A stretch of 5,720 nt of DNA from Alphaproteobacteria bacterium (GTDB lineage Bacteria; Pseudomonadota; Alphaproteobacteria; DSM-16000; Inquilinaceae), in assembly GCA_029263555.1 (NCBI GenBank), contig JAJUFW010000212.1, positions 1 through 5,720 of the forward strand, read 5' to 3'. The notes under the pieces are model-generated. The model did no database searches. It was not told where the DNA came from and saw nothing but the letters and a program-made list of their open reading frames with translations. Of this stretch, positions 5,308-5,720 are shown in pieces. How positions within the stretch are numbered: position 1 is the stretch's first letter; every line of letters starts with the position of its first letter. A program made the position numbers and the translations under genes.

Positions 5308-5337
5308 GACCGGTTCCGCCGGTCGGGCCGACGGCCC
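5308..5337 (-). terminator. Tandem hairpins between the CDF transporter gene and the DUF3126 gene
   Basis: Hairpin 1: GACCGG (5308-5313), 5-nt loop, CCGGTC (5319-5324). Hairpin 2: GGGCC (5325-5329), loop GAC, GGCCC (5333-5337). They abut with no gap, 29 bp past the CDF stop codon and 32 bp before the DUF3126 start. Only on the plus strand does a short T-run (5338-5340) follow; on the minus strand, that of the genes, there is none. They may end the CDF transcript or form structure in the DUF3126 leader. Confidence 0.45.
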
Positions 5338-5366
5338 TTTATCAGCAAAACACGGGAAATCGGGGC

Positions 5367-5720
5367 TCAGGTCCGGTGCTTCTTGTGGATGATGTGGTCG
5401 AGCCGGTCATCGTCGAGCCCGGCCGGTTCCTGATGCAGTGTTATCTGGGCCCCCGGGAAGGCCTTGCGCAAGGATATCTCCACCGCGTCGGAAATATCGT
5501 GTGCCTGGTTCACCGTCAACTCGCCGTCGACCTCGAGGTGGAGGGCGATGATGGGCGTGGTGCCCGACGAGCGTGTCCTCAGGTCGTGCAGCCCCTCCAC
5601 CTGGTCGTGGGCCAGCACGATCTCCTTGATGCGCCGCCGGTCCTCCGCCGGCAGCTCACGGTCCATGAGCACGTCGACGGCGCCCCGGCCGATGCCGGCC
5701 GCGTTGGCCAGCAGATAGCC
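5367..5720 (-). CDS. Cation diffusion facilitator (CDF) family transporter, C-terminal cytoplasmic domain only
   Basis: The 117 residues visible are the end of a divalent-cation/proton antiporter of the inner membrane (Zn, Fe, Mn or similar, FieF/YiiP type); the roughly 180 residues with the six membrane helices and the HD-x3-D metal site lie outside. Seen: VDVLMDRELP at fragment residues 15-24, the stretch that follows the last membrane helix; GLHDLRTRSSG (43-53); IALHLEVDGELTVNQAHDISDAVE (58-81); and KAFPGAQITLHQEP (86-99). In YiiP the histidines of the HDLRTR, IHLE and IHQD segments bind zinc at the dimer interface and all three are kept here, but the YiiP aspartate of IHQDP is a glutamate. 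The chain ends in a short charged tail with three histidines (DHIIHKKHRT). Metal specificity cannot be read from this part. Transcription runs toward the DUF3126 gene. Confidence 0.93.
   Translation of the reverse strand, partial: GYLLANAAGIGRGAVDVLMDRELPAEDRRRIKEIVLAHDQVEGLHDLRTRSSGTTPIIALHLEVDGELTVNQAHDISDAVEISLRKAFPGAQITLHQEPAGLDDDRLDHIIHKKHRT

Noticed and set aside
1..5720. Search for CRISPR repeats, transposase fragments, tRNA or rRNA genes, phage or toxin-antitoxin modules
   Set aside because: No regularly spaced repeats, no cloverleaf, no mobile-element terminal repeats and no matching proteins were seen; all coding regions are housekeeping or conserved families.

Overview
The window looks like ordinary chromosomal DNA from a high-GC alphaproteobacterium. 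Three things point there: a C4-pathway 5-aminolevulinate synthase (HemA), a DUF3126 protein (a small family I know only from Alphaproteobacteria), and a PyrE whose PRPP loop has the alphaproteobacterial form. GC content is high throughout, wobble positions are strongly G/C, and there is no island of deviating composition, no transposase, tRNA, rRNA or CRISPR array. I could not narrow the genus by eye; a Rhodospirillales-like lineage would fit.

Layout. Positions 1-752 (minus) hold the first 250 codons of hemA, cut by the window edge just after the PLP-lysine codon. Positions 753-975 are a hemA leader/promoter region with a perfect TATAAT, an inverted repeat over the predicted start site and a strong stem-loop. 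Positions 976-2451 (minus) encode a thioredoxin-like plus six-bladed NHL-propeller protein, a bacterial relative of NHLRC2. A 210-bp divergent region follows. On the plus strand are a ribokinase (2662-3588) and, 38 bp downstream, a PrcB-like lipoprotein (3627-4202). The lipoprotein converges with pyrE (4208-4879, minus) with only 5 bp between the stop codons, and stem-loops cover the junction. Upstream of pyrE on the minus strand are a DUF3126 gene that probably starts at TTG 5275 (5048-5275), a pair of hairpins (5308-5337), and the C-terminal cytoplasmic domain of a cation diffusion facilitator (5367-5720, N-terminal part outside the window).

How the genes relate. The minus-strand genes CDF, DUF3126 and pyrE run in one direction but are separated by 91- and 168-bp gaps, so they may be separate transcripts. 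Ribokinase makes ribose 5-phosphate, the precursor of the PRPP that PyrE consumes; this is a metabolic link only, with no sign of co-regulation. No new multi-gene system is visible. The points most worth checking are the hemA leader, the CCINC-type NHLRC2-like protein, the start of the DUF3126 gene, and the shared convergent terminator.
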